In this document: positions 43,904 through 56,600 of the stretch, one piece after another
How positions within the stretch are numbered: position 1 is the first letter of the stretch
How the letters are laid out: every line of letters begins with the position of its first letter
Assembly (NCBI GenBank): GCA_019054805.1
Contig: JAHQIY010000002.1
Coordinates: 5,704,001-5,768,000, forward strand
Reading direction: 5' to 3'
DNA from: Brachionus manjavacas
Taxonomy: Eukaryota > Rotifera > Eurotatoria > Ploima > Brachionidae
DNA: 64,000 nucleotides
The notes under the pieces: generated by a model
Database searches by the model: none
Seen by the model: the letters and a program-made list of their open reading frames with translations, nothing else
Told to the model about the DNA's origin: nothing
Program-made: the position numbers and the translations under genes

Positions 43904-46900
43904 TTTCGTTGTAAAAATCGGTTGCCAAAATTAGCCAGTTAGCTAAGAAACCATTAGATTCATCTAAAATTCAATTGAAAAAAAAAATTTGAAATGAAAA
44001 TTATTTAGAAAAATGTCATTTTTAGACTACACTAGGATTAGTAATTGTCGAAAACAAGACAGCAAAATTAAACCCGACTCAACATGATAGCGATCATGAA
44101 AGCAAAAAGCAATTTTCTAAAATTTACCTAAATTACGTAATTTTTAAATAAAATTTAAAGTAAATTTAAATAATTTTACCCATCATAAAAAAGCGACCTT
44201 TTTTTTCTTAAAAATAATATTATCTTCAAAAAGCTATCATTTTTAATTTCAACTTAAAATTATGTAATCGAGTTTTTTGTTTTTTTTTTATGTTGAACAA
44301 AGCAATTACTAGGCACAAAATTACCTCTTTAGTAGAAAATTACAATTTAAAAAAATAAAAAGATAGAATTGATGAAATGTTATTAATCTATCTTCAGACT
44401 GAAAGGTGCATTCATTCATAAAATTGTTTATTGATTAATCTTAAAGTTATCGTTTAATTGCAAATTAGACTACGAGTTCTATTCTGATGGGAACGATTTA
44501 CGAGCTATCTAAGCAAAAAATGCTGCACAGACTATTCGTATTCCGAGTAAAATAAACAAATATGAAAGCTATTTGCTGATTCTTTCTACTTTTTCGGCTA
44601 AGATAAATAATTTAATATGATTTCAAAATCTATAGAAAATTAGATTAATTTATTTCAGCGGTGTGCTTTTTTTCTCATAGCCGAATTATTCATAGGTGAT
44701 CGATCACTGATAGTGCATCTGATGCCAGCAAAAAAAGAAAAAAGTTTATTAAATAATCAAATGACAAATTAGTTGCAATATCCTTGAATGCTAATGACAC
44801 TGCTAGATCTGCTACTGATTCTGTACAAAAGGTATTTAATTTTGATTTCGGAGAATAGAACATATCCAAATAAATAAAGCATAATCTTATCATTTATTTA
44901 TTAAATAATCATATTAAATTTTGTTCGCTCATAACAAATATTAGATTTCAATAGATAGGAAATATTCACTTGAAACAAAATTTGGCTAAAGAATAGCAAT
45001 TTAATAAAAAAAAAGAAGATAAAATCGCTTTGTTTATCGACTTGAATTGCAGTGGAATTTTCAAGAGAATATTTTTGACTTATTAATCTTGAGGCAGCTC
45101 GCTCGCTATTTGGACCCGGGATTAAGAGTCTTATCGACTAAATTTATTAAATCCTTTTTCTAGAAATTTAATAAATTGCTTTTCGATGATAAAAATGTCT
45201 GATGTTTCTTATTCAAATCTAAATTTAATTAGGAAAAAATATTCCGATTTTGAGCTCTTATTTTTCACTAAAATTGCTAAGACTAGACTGCAATTTGGGT
45301 TTATGACCAGGCTCGTTTATCGACCTTATTTCTAACACCTTATTATAATTAAAAAACAAATATTTGGAGCATACATATCAAGCTAAATAAGTTTGCTTTT
45401 TGAAATTTTATCTTTTTGAAAAAATTTAAATTTTTACCGACAAGACCAGACGAATGCAAATTAGCTCTAAAAACCCGTTTAAATACATTCATCAAGCGTT
45501 CATTTTGAAAAATTCAAGCATCCGTGTCCTAGCTCCAAATGATCCAGTAGTTTACAAACTAATTTTTTTTTAATTATATTAACTTTATTTAAAAAAAATA
45601 CAAAAAATTTTCATTTTGTTTTTAATTGAAAATTTTTCATTCTAGTAATTTTAAAGTAGAACCCAACTTAAAATGAAAAAAATTTTAATTAAAAGAGAAT
45701 AAAATCTCGTTTTTTGATTAATTTGAACTTCTTTTTCACAATGAATAATTTCAGTAATTAAAAATAAAACTTGTTAAATTAGAGAGTAAACTTGAAAAAA
45801 TCAACTATTTCGATTTTTTTTTATACAGATGAATAAAATTTTAAATAAATTTAATTAGTACAAAAAAAATATCTCAAATTTGAGAATAATTATATTTCGT
45901 CTTATTAAACTCTTAATTTGAATAACTCAAAAAGAAATTAAACATTAATTATCTAATTTATTCTTAGAATTTATAAAATTTTACGTGGTACGCATTGTAC
46001 GAAAATATATACTTTTTCTCAAAGAGCTATTAAAGGGTTTTTTTGATTAGATAAGACTTCATTGAACCGCTGTTTTACGAACAGTAAAGTCTATCTTTTT
46101 CACTTTTTTTAAAAGTTAAAATTTGAAATAAAAATGGTGTAAAAAGCTTTATCTATCTAATATTTATAAAAATAAATTATTTGCCTTGTTAAATTAAAAA
46201 CAAAAAAGAGCTCAGGTAATGTTTGAAGAATTGAAATTTCAAGCTATCAAAGCTCCTACTTGCCATTATTTCACTCGAAAAATATATTATTTCAATTAAA
46301 AAGCTATTAATCGATCCCAGTGAATGAAACTGGAATCAATAGTAATTCGATATTTTTTTGAAACAATTAAGCTAAAAGTTATTTGCTTTATTTATCTTTG
46401 GTTCGAGCATATGCCAACAGTAGACACTGATATTCGATACGAACAAAATGGTGACAATAATTTTTTGTCTTGAAAATTTTCAGTCTTTTGTTAGAATTTA
46501 CAAGTTTAGACTTAAATTATTTATCAGTTTCTTTCAAGCGATATTTTAGTGAATAAATAAAATTTTTCAAACTCATATCAACAAAGGTGCATACAAATGA
46601 TTGTTAAATATTTGATCAAAAGATTTTTAAGGAACTGTTCATTTCCAAAAGCATGTCATCAGCTGAATAAAAAGTGTTTTTGGGTCACATAAAGATTAAA
46701 AATGACCACTAAAGAGTAATATTTCTAAAATACCACTTGACGATCAAAAATCATATTTGTTTACCTGCTCCTCAAATATTTAATATGAAAATAAGTTTAG
46801 AGACAACAAATTTTAATAGAAAAAATTTTCTGAATTAAATTTCAACATTTATAAATTGATTCTGAATTTTGAATTTTTTTTTAAACAATTTTTAAAATAA

Positions 46901-47871
46901 AATATTGATTTTTAGAATTCATTTTTTAATTTTAAAAGATTAGGCTTGAATTTCTTTTGTAAAACAAATCGATTTTTTTAAGTCTAAAACTATAATATCA
47001 AAGATTCAGTGATTAATGCGTATAACTATGAATTTAATTGAAGATCTAATAATTGAACCAAAAAATTTGAAATCACATCTTAAAGACGAAAATAAAAAAT
47101 ACAAAAATTTAAAAATTAAACATTAATCAAAATTAAATGAATGAATGCCTTTAATTTATGCAATTTTTTTAATGTGTTAAAGTTACATAATAATAATTGT
47201 TTCATTTAATTAAAAATCAATTTTATTTGATCATTTTTTCTAATAGAAAGGGTTTATTCATTTAGATAATTTAAGTTTAAAAATAAGAATTTTTAACTAA
47301 ACATTCTAAAAAAAAAAATATTTTTTTTTCTTTATTATATTCATCTGTCTTTAAAAATAATTAAAAAGGCTAAAAATTTGTGTAAGTGTCTTCAAACTAT
47401 TTTGTAAATATCTCTCCTTAATAAAATTAAAGTCAATAACGAAGTTAGATTCAAGAGTTTAAAATTTTAAATTTTTTTGAATCAAATTAGATCCAATATT
47501 GCCAAGAGTATGTTTTTATTCAGAGTCCTAATAAATTACAAAATGGGCTTTAAAGATTGAATAAAAAAGGTTCAAATGATTTTATAATCCTGAAAAATTG
47601 TTTTGCTTTATTATCACAATTAATAAATTAAGATTTTCAACTGAACAATATTTGACATAAAATGAAGCTTGTATTTTCGGGCAACGAATTCTTAGCAGTA
47701 AGAATTCACCGTTTGAAATTAAGAATGGATTAAGAATGATTTCAAAACTGTAAATTATATGAATATTAAAAAATTAACTTATGGTCTTATGCGTTGGTCT
47801 CTCACGAAAAATGGGACCAATTTGATTTTGATAATTTTATAATGAATATCTGGATAAAATTCAATAATTGA
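43904..47871. other. Gene-poor interval; nothing firmly recognised
   Basis: About 4 kb of AT-rich sequence. Near 44720-44860 a short plus-strand stretch (NDKLVAISLNANDTARSATDSVQKVFNFDF) looks like decayed coding sequence, interrupted by stops and without assignable homology. No RNA gene or repeat was found. Confidence 0.35.
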
Positions 47872-47887
47872 CTAATAGTTCTGTTTA
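47872..47887 (+). repeat. Target-site duplication, left, of SINE copy 3
   Basis: CTAATAGTTCTGTTTA; the partner at 48133-48148 differs by one base. Confidence 0.88.
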
Positions 47888-48132
47888 TAATTGCCTCTAT
47901 TCTTTCCTAGTGGATAATGGGGAGGCGCTCATCTCCTTTTCAAGAACCTTTTTGACCAACGGCTCCGATCTGACACAGAGGCTACTGCATCGAGTTGATC
48001 ATCTACACCGCAATTATTATTCGGTCGAAACTGGTCCCCCTATTTTTATGATGAAAGAGGTTTAAACACTCGCCCGGTATTGCAGAGATATTTTGAAGAT
48101 TTTTTTACCCAAACCATTTGGCTATACGGGCT
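47888..48132 (-). mobile_element. tRNA-derived SINE copy 3, deleted in the tRNA head
   Basis: Minus-strand copy beginning AGCCCGTATAGCCAAATGG at 48132 and ending GAGGCAATTA at 47888. It retains the central body missing from copy 2 (TTTCGACCG, GATGATCAACTCGATGCAG) but lacks about 60 bp that in copy 1 contain the anticodon-like and box B-like parts. Clean 16-bp target-site duplications define the ends precisely and show retrotransposition. A 65-codon open frame across it is not a gene. Confidence 0.92.
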
Positions 48133-48148
48133 CTAATAGTCCTGTTTA
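48133..48148 (+). repeat. Target-site duplication, right, of SINE copy 3
   Basis: CTAATAGTCCTGTTTA, one mismatch to 47872-47887. Confidence 0.88.
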
Positions 48149-48328
48149 AGTGATCAATATTATTATTAATGATTAATGATACTTTCAGATTCTACTATCA
48201 ATGTTAATAATTATAATTTAATTTTTATTTTTTTGACCGATTGAAAAAAGTTTTGTTTATTTAAATTTATGTTGTAATTAATAAAATAAAATGTCCAGCT
48301 CGCTATTTCAATATATTATCAGTATGTA

Positions 48329-48865
48329 TTCATAGAAAAAATTTTAATAGAAAAAAGACAATTGGCAATTAGTAAATCCGTAGAAATTTATAGTAGAATT
48401 TTATTTATTTTTTTTATTTAATTCTTTTTCAAGGCCTTTTTTATTCATATTTTATTTTTTTTTTCGATTAAGCATGTTGTAGATTTAAAAAAATAAAGCC
48501 AAATTTATTTTTTTTTTCTCTATTTTTCTAAATCTTTATTATTTATAATATTTTTAAAGATTAATAAATGGAAGAAAATTTGCTTTCTTGGAAAACTTCA
48601 AAAATCAAAAAAATACTTTAATCTAGTCAAGATCATACAAATAATCCTTCAGCAATTCTAAGACCCCTAAATTTTCGAAAAAAAAGAAAAAAAAATCTGG
48701 CTTTATTTTTTAAATTTTTTTAAATTTACAACATGCTTAAGTATCGAAAAAAAATTAAAATATGAATAAAAAAGGTTTTGAAAAAGAATAAAATAAAAAT
48801 ATATATGATAAATTTCTACTATAAATTTATATGGATTTTTTTCTATGTAAAAATTTTCTATGAAA
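48329..48865. mobile_element. Foldback (long inverted repeat) element, non-autonomous
   Basis: Left arm about 48329-48530 and right arm about 48680-48865 are imperfect reverse complements over nearly 200 bp. Matching landmarks include CATAGAAAAAATTTT versus AAATTTTCTATG, GAAATTTATAGTAGAA versus TTCTACTATAAATTT, TTCTTTTTCAAGGCC versus GGTTTTGAAAAAGAA, and GCATGTTGTAGATTTA versus TAAATTTACAACATGC. The 150-bp centre is unique. The arms have drifted apart, so the insertion is not recent. It encodes nothing; likely a foldback or MITE-like element mobilised by a DNA transposase. Confidence 0.8.
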
Positions 48866-49149
48866 CATTTCGACAAAAAAATTAAATTATAACGTATAAT
48901 CTAGTAAAATTAGTTGTCTGATATCAAGAAATTAATTTTGAACCTTTTTATGGAAATGGAAAAAAAATATTAAAATGAAGAATAAAGCATATAAAAATAG
49001 AACTTCACATAATAAAATTTTTTTTTATGAGGATGTCTTTTACCTAATTAACTAATTAATAAAGGAACCTAACGTTAATAATTTGAAAAAATTTATTATA
49101 TCAGTAAAGCCATTATATAGGATATTAAACACGCTAGAAAATGTAAAAA

Positions 49150-49660
49150 CGCAAAAAAATTGCTCGAGTTGAAGAATCCAACGCTGGTTCAGAGATCTTT
49201 CAAATTTATTTTTATGACCTACCAAACCAGAAAAAAAATATCTTGTATTTGAATAAATTTGAAAAGACTTTTCATAATTTGAAATCAAAATTGAAAAAAA
49301 GCAAGACATTTTTGTTGAGATCAAAAATAAGCTTAAAATTCTATTCACCGAAGATCTCTTTTTGTCGATAAGAAAAGCATCTCAGGTCATTGGCATTTCA
49401 TAAACCTTTGTCGTGATATCCTATAGAAAGAATTAAAGCTTAAACCAAACAAGTATCAGAGCGCCCACCAACTAATACCACTTGATTATGAAAAACGGAT
49501 ACAATTTGCTCAATAGAGCCTCCCCGATAACCAGATTTCAATTAGAGTGATTATTTTCTTAAGAGCTATTTTTAGTCCAAAGTATATAAGTCTTTACAAT
49601 ATATTTTGAATACTATTCAACTGTTTTTGGATCCCACTTTTTCAAAATTTACAAAAAATT
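49150..49660 (+). mobile_element. Decayed mariner/Tc1-type transposase fragment
   Basis: Plus-strand pieces in shifting frames read SIRKASQVIGIS near 49370, LKPNKYQSAHQLIPLDYEKR near 49440-49500 and, after a frame change, DNQISIRVIIF. This matches the DNA-binding domain and linker of invertebrate mariner/Tc-like transposases (pattern SxRxxSxxIGxSxxSVxxI...LKPYKxQxxHxL...D...R). The catalytic part continues only as traces to about 49660. The minus-strand frame 49052-49348 is a shadow. Confidence 0.6.
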
Positions 49661-50203
49661 ATCTATTTTTTATTTAAAAAATGGAGGTCATAAATGAAAA
49701 TAAATTAAACTCACCATTAAATTCCTTTTTAATTTAGCATTATATTGCTATATTAGACCAAAAAATAAGTTTTGAATAGTGATTTTTATTCAAATTTGAA
49801 ACTGGTAAAAATAAAAATTTGCCTGTAATTGAAAATAATTTACAGAGCAATTTTAACCCTAATTTTTTTACTAAACTTAAATTTTTAATCAAATCTATTT
49901 CTTTTCTGCAATTAGAGCTGATAAGCCGATTCAATAAGACCAGTTCTTGGAAAACAAACGATTTTAAAATCAAACCGATTTCGAAAATTGAAAAATCAAA
50001 TTTGTTTCAAAACAAATTTTAAGCTGTCTGACTTCATATTAATTTTGATTCATTATTCAAAGAACTTTGAAAAAGGTTATAATTTTTAATTTTGAAAATA
50101 CTTTTTCGCAGTACATAAAATCAAAAAATTAATGTTTGTGAATATTTTAAAAGCGGTTCGAAAGTTTAAATTTTTTTCTAAACAAACCTGGGATTTTGAA
50201 ATT

Positions 50204-50249
50204 TTTGTTTATCAATCAGTTTTTATAATTTGACTGATTGATAAACAAA
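50204..50249. repeat. Perfect 17-bp inverted repeat
   Basis: TTTGTTTATCAATCAGT at 50204-50220 and its exact reverse complement at 50233-50249, with a 12-nt loop. Confidence 0.9.
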
Positions 50250-50510
50250 AGAAAAAAGTTTAAATGTTTTATTAACTTTTTATAAATTTATAACTTTATT
50301 GGAAAAAAAATTATATTTTTAAATTAATTTATTTAATTGTAATAAAAATTTGCGTTTTCGTTCGTTAGCTTTTTTGAGAATAGTTTTTAACCACATGCTT
50401 TAATTCTAATTATTTTTCAATTTTTTATTCAAAATCGGTGTTATATTAATTATTCTACGGCACACTATTTTTCATTAGATGATCACTGGAAAAAGAAAGT
50501 GATCAAATTT

Positions 50511-50548
50511 TTTATTTGTATGACCAATTTATTTGGTCATACAAATAA
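50511..50548. repeat. Perfect 17-bp inverted repeat with 4-nt loop
   Basis: TTTATTTGTATGACCAA at 50511-50527, loop TTTA, and its exact reverse complement at 50532-50548. Confidence 0.92.
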
Positions 50549-51734
50549 ATTTTGAACGTCAAATAAATTTTAAAGTCAAATACCTGTTTTATTTGGAAGA
50601 AATTCATTTATTTATCAAAATTTTTAACGATAATTTAACATTAGTTCTTTTTTTGGTGAATAAAATTGAATTGAAATTTTAGTAGTAGTAGTAGCAGTAT
50701 AGTTTTCAGCTTTTAATAATTAATTTCTATATCTAAATAGAAAAATAGATTCACAATTTTCGATTTTGCACTGAAAATTTTTTTTATCAATAATTTAGAA
50801 TTTAATTTGAAATTTTTTAAGCTTTTAGAATATGTTTATTTATTTAAACTCGTAAAATTCCTGATATCAGATTTACTAAAATTAAGGTCGATTCATATCA
50901 AATTACCTATTAATTTCTAAAACAAATTTACATTTTAGATGATAATGAAAAATTTTTCCTTAAATAAAATAAAAAATTCTAAAACTTAAAAAGTTTGTTT
51001 TAAAAAATTGAATTTTGACTTAATCGACAAAGTTTTAGTTCAAGAAAACTATTGCCATAATTTTTATTTCAAAATTTAAAGAATAACAAAAATAAATTTT
51101 TTTTGAAATCTATTTACATTTTTCAAAGTTCTTTTTTTTCAAATATTGTGGTATGTGGCTTTATAAACATTGGTAAAAGGCCATATTAACTTTAAATCTA
51201 ATGAGAGGATTAGAATGTTGGTTCAAGCTAAAAGCATTATGTAATACAATTTATAAACTTTGTCCAATCTTATTTAATTTTTTTGAATGTAGAATATTTT
51301 GGTTTATGTTTTCGGTCATAAATATTTGTCAAGTTGAAAGCGATTCTAAAATTTGAATGAGAACAATTCTAAAATTTAATCAGGGATTAAAACATTAGTT
51401 CTTAAAATACCATGGTTTCAATTTACCATCATAAAAGAATCTATGAAAAAACCAGAATTACCCGAAAACTAATCTTAACCCAACACATCCTTGAAACAAA
51501 GATTAAACTCAAAGTTAATTCAAATATTTTACTTAGATCATGCTTCTAGATTAAAAATCTAGTTTAAGTGCAATTAAAGAATTATTATTTGTTGTCTCAA
51601 ACTGCCTTAATTACCAAACTATAATTTAACAACAATGTAAAACAAGGAAATAGCTTCATCTAATCTTAAACTAATATAACAACTTGAACAAAAATATTTT
51701 AACAAATGATGGTTTATTCGGATCTTTTTACATA

Positions 51735-53684
51735 ATGAAAAATAAAAAGTAAGCTTTGGATAACTTTCTTTTATTGGAATTAAATTAATTATTAATCAGA
51801 ATCGATTTTATCCTGTTTGCTTTATTGATCAATTTAGCAAATGGCAAAACAATTAAGTGGTACGGCTACTGTCATTTTGATTCATCGAACAGCCAGGCAA
51901 GTATAGACAGTCTTAGTTGCGGCAAGTGTTCCAAGGAATACGATGAGACCAGCGAGGCTCGAATAGACCAAGCCAACCTTAAGCTTTCTTTCAAGTACCA
52001 AACCAACAGGTTTCCCAATGAATACTATTGTTCATTCTACGAGAAAAACTCGTTTTCCAAAAGAGAACATTTGGTCGATTCGCTAGAAGAAAGTGTGCCT
52101 CTTTTGCCATACTTGGACTCAAATTGGCTAACTGAGCATCTAGGCTTTTTAATTGACAGAAATGAAATCGCCACTAATATTAACAGCTCCATTAGTTTAA
52201 CAGGTTTGATAGAAAGGCTAAAAATAATTGAAATTATAGATTTTGGCATAGAGACCATAGATAGCAAGGCTTTTTCCAAATTTAAAAGCTTAAAAGTCTT
52301 ACGTTTGCCTCACAATGATTTAAGCGCATTTAATTTTGCCTCTTTTACTCAAGAAGATTCTAACGAGGTTGAGTTTAGCTCAAATCTGATCGAGCTAGAC
52401 CTGTCCTCTAACAAACTTTCGAACGTAAAAATAGAGAACTTTATGTATTTAAATAGTCTCAGAGTTCTAAATTTGTCATGCAATTTGCTGAGTATATTTG
52501 ATTTGCATTTGATAAATGTGATAAGTCCGCATCTACAGGTGCTAGACTTGTCGGATAATTACTTAAAAAAATTCAAGTTACTGGAGAATGATCTGTATTT
52601 TTCGTCCAAAATGAAGAATCTATCAGCTCTTTCTCTAGTATCGAATCTAATCTTAAACGAGCTCATGTATCTTGATCTAAGTAAAAATTTGCTCACAGAC
52701 TTAGCTCATCTATTTTCTATTGATATGTCAGCTTTTAATGAAACAAAATATTGTAATTTATCTGCTAAGTCTAAACTAGAACTTGATAGAAAGCAAAGAC
52801 CGATTATTTATGTGAATTTAGCTGATAATAATTGGCATTGTGACTGTTTGAGCTATGAATTTGTGACCAGCGTCAACAAAAACTTACATTCTTTTGACCC
52901 ATCTGATTCATGCTATTTGAATTTTTTGATCAAAGAAAACTCAAATCTATTCAAAAATTTAAAAATTGATAATTTAAATTGTTCAACAAAATGTGAAAAG
53001 CGTAAATTTTCCAATGTAGATAGGTTTAATTCAACCATCACAGCTCAGACTACAACTCAAGCTGCACTTATTACCACAAGCTACACAACTACCACTAAAA
53101 TATTTAGATCGAGTAAAATTCCCTACAGTTATGATATATCTTCAACTTTTTATTGGATATGTTCTCTTTGCATTGCCATTGTGTCCATATCTTGTTTGTT
53201 TGTAGCATGGTACTTTTGTTGGAAAAAGTACCGCTTGTATCGAACTGAAGGCGAGCCAAATGGTGACTCGAGCTCAACGAATTCTCGTATGCATCCCAAT
53301 CAGTACACTCAGAGAAGAAATTTGTATTTTCTGACAAATCGTCTGAATAGCCAATTTCCGATGAACAGTAATTGGCGAAATAGGCCTATTGCTGATCCGA
53401 GTCTTTTTTTTATTTCCTTGAACCAAAATACAGGAATATCAGAAACTGTTTTTAACAATATTGCTTACATAAATGACGATCCGCCCAACTACTATGAGGC
53501 AATGATGGTTAAAAATGGAACCAATTCTACAATCAATCAAGCTGGCGCCAGCGGAAGCGTAAATTTAAATGATTTTTTGCCTATAGATGCACCATCAATT
53601 GAATATATTGGCGAAAATTTGGCTGACATACCTGAAGAAAGTGAAGGCACAAATCACAGCTTTAGACAATCGACTGAAGTTTAA
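51735..53684 (+). CDS. Leucine-rich-repeat single-pass membrane receptor with PPxY tail
   Basis: Exon 1, 51735-51748 (ATG plus 14 nt in all), is joined through a 51-bp intron to 51800-53684, giving 632 residues. The first ATG lies in exon 1, and splicing creates MKNKKIDFILFALLINLANG, a proper signal peptide, which decides the start. After a Cys-containing N-terminal region come about five LRRs (about 145-310; LKVLRLPHNDLS, LIELDLSSNKLS, LRVLNLSCNLLS, LQVLDLSDNYLK, LMYLDLSKNLL), an LRR C-terminal cap (NNWHCDCLSYEF, about 345-400), a Thr-rich stalk, one TM (about 455-478) and a roughly 150-residue tail. The tail carries DPPNYYEAM, a PPxY motif (566-569) that binds WW-domain proteins such as NEDD4 ligases. 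Role: cell adhesion or receptor signalling; orthology unclear. Confidence 0.88.
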
Positions 53685-56600
53685 GAAATTATTTTTTAAG
53701 CTTTATTTAGACACTGCATGATTTATGCTCACTATGAAATTTCTTTAAATGGGTGATAAATATTTCTATGGTAATTTTTAGTTTGTTGTCTTTTTATTTT
53801 GTTATTTAAGTGTTGACTAAATTCATTATATAAATAAATTGTATTGACAAAAACATAATTATCATGAAAAACTTTTTTTCTTTTTTTTAACTCATTTATT
53901 CTATTGAGTGAAAATCGCGTCACAAAACGTAGATTATAATTAAAAGTTAAAAAAAGAAATAAAGTAGAAAAACTTTATTTGAAACCTATAAATTTAAAAT
54001 CAATTTTTATTTTGTAAGAATTTAAAAATAATTTTTAATAATTGATATAAATTAAATTTGTTTGTCTAATCAATAAAAAAATAATAATAGTCTTCGAATA
54101 TGGATTTATAATTAGTTAGAAATTCTTGTCTATTTGGTTTCGTCGAATTCAAAAGGTTTCAAAATTTATTTTAATAAAAATTTTTAGCAATTCAGTTTTT
54201 TTAACTCAAAACCCAAGAGCTTGAATTTTAAGAAAGCTATCAATTTTTAATCAACACAACCTTGAGCCGTTGAAAAGTAAATAGAGGAATTTCGGCACAT
54301 GACAAGAGAAGAAAAAGTACTGACTTGATTCAGACTTAAAGTTTAATGATTAATTATGATAACTGTGATGTTGAATTCTATTTTTCATGAAAAAAAAGGT
54401 CCCGGATGCCTCAGGCTTAAAAATTGAATCATACTTATTTCATCAAGCATTTCTAAACAAAATTTTTAATTCAATTGAAACAAATACATTCTTAGATCTA
54501 GTTAATCGTATTAAGACTAATTAGAAATTTTTTTGAAAAGAAATTCTATTCTCCAAAAAAGATTATTTCTACTAAAATAAAAGATTCAATATTTTTTTAA
54601 CAAAATTTGATACTAGGACAAAACTGCTGGAATACTTTTAAAAAAGGAAATGTTTTTCCTTAGGAAGCAAAAATTAGAATCTAAAGTATTTTATGCTAGG
54701 TAATTATTCATTTATTTCACATAGTTATAAAACTCGATTAAAAATTGCATAAAAGACGAAAAAGAAAGAATACGGCTTCTCTTAAACCTTATAGATTTGA
54801 TATAAATTCATTTTTGTGTTTTTGAATTTATAAAATTGATAACGCTTGTTCATTTTAGACAGTATGATTCAGATTTTATGAAATTAACTGACACCATTAA
54901 TCATTGATGCCATCTGTTTAAATTTATCACATTGTTATATTTATTCCTATTGATACTTTATTTTATCTAAAAAAGAAAAAACTTATTTCGAATCAATAAG
55001 CTCAAATAAATATAAAGTTAAATAATAATATGATGAATTTTATTGTGTACGATCAGAGCCTGAGAATAGATTATTAAAAAATAACAAATTTGTTTTTTTT
55101 TAATGAATATTTTGCTTCATTAGTATTTTTCAGTATTATTTTTTCTCTTGAGCTAATAACTTTTTTCAAATGATAAAATAAAATATAATTTCTACAAAAT
55201 TCAAGCCTGGTGCATTTGAAGCCTCAGGTGAAAAAATCAACAACAGGAACAAAGATTTTTAGCCATCATGATCAAGTGATATAAGTAAATCGAGTGAATT
55301 TACATAAAAATTTTGAGCGTAAGTAGTTTCATGCGTCTAATTTCGGAAATTTTTTTGTTTAAAGCTAGATCGAAGTTGATTTTTAATCCAGGTTTTACAC
55401 AAAATAAGTTAAATCATTTGTTTGTATTAATTTTCGATTTAACTTTTTAGAAAGTGTGTAATTTCAAACTAGAGTAAAATCACGTCTTATTTATTGCAGC
55501 TTTTTAAATTAAAGATAAGTATTAAGAAAAAAAATAGTTTTGAGAATAAGACAGATTAATTATGGGATAATTTTTGATTCACAATTAGGCGCCTAATGTC
55601 TGAAATTATTTAAAACTTTGTGCCGAATAGAATTAGATTTAATTGATCATCTTTTTTATATAATGATAAATTAAAGCTACGTTACTATCAAACGGATAAA
55701 TTATTTAATAATTAGAAAATTTTCAGCCTTTGATTGTCTATATACTGAGAATTAATCGAAAATTCAATTACTAAAAATGCTTGAATGAGCAAAAATATAA
55801 AAAAATTGATTTATATTTTTTTTCTAAGAAATCATTAGCACAAAATTTTAAGTTTTTTTATTGAATTTAATGCCATTTTTATCATATTTGGGGTTATCGA
55901 GTCAAGGTTTGACTAAAAATCGCTGCAAATCCAGCAAAGTATGTTTACTTTAAAAGCTATGATCAATTTAACAAATTATTAGGTTTTATTTTATTTTTAT
56001 TTATTTGTTTATTTAGAAAAGTTCAGGGTGTTCCTCTAGAAAATCTAAATGGATTATCGTTAACCTACTGATTGAAAAAATAGCTTAAAAAAACCAATTG
56101 ATAAAAATACTTATATTATTTTGATCTATTCTTCAAATTCAGTATGTTCAGTTTGTATCTTAGTTATCAAAATGGTGTTTTAGGCAAAAATACTGAATAA
56201 ATCCCTTCATCTTTTGGGAAAAATATTTTCCAAGGACTTTTAAAATTATCCCCACAAAAAATATTTGAGTTTTAAATTTTGAATAAAATAAAAAAGATAA
56301 TTAGAGAAACATATTTAATTTGAAATTTTCCAAATATTTAAGTAATATTTTAAGTCAACTATTTGAAATATAAATTATCAATTAAATTAATTTTAAAGAA
56401 AGTTTTAGAGGAATAAAAATACAAAATTTTTTTTTTCTTTTTTTTCTTTTTATTTGAAATTGTTAACTTAAGTTTATTTTAAAAAATCTATTAATCGAAT
56501 AATTGATTTTTGAGTCTTAAAATATTCTAAGATTCAATTAGAAACAATTTTTCGATACGAAACTTTTAATTTACTTTATTAGCTCGTAAGCCAAAACATT

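Larger units (their letters stand above)
49661..51734. other. Intergenic with a cluster of hairpins
   Basis: AT-rich; short overlapping open frames at 49740-50022 occur on both strands and are not called. Three inverted repeats lie within 50204-50548 (two listed separately; the third is TGATCACT...AGTGATCA at about 50480-50506). Confidence 0.4.

Noticed and set aside
44690..44893. 67-codon minus-strand open frame
   Set aside because: No homology; the plus strand looks more coding-like but is broken by stops, so neither is called.
47868..48065. 65-codon plus-strand open frame
   Set aside because: Lies entirely within the minus-strand SINE copy 3.
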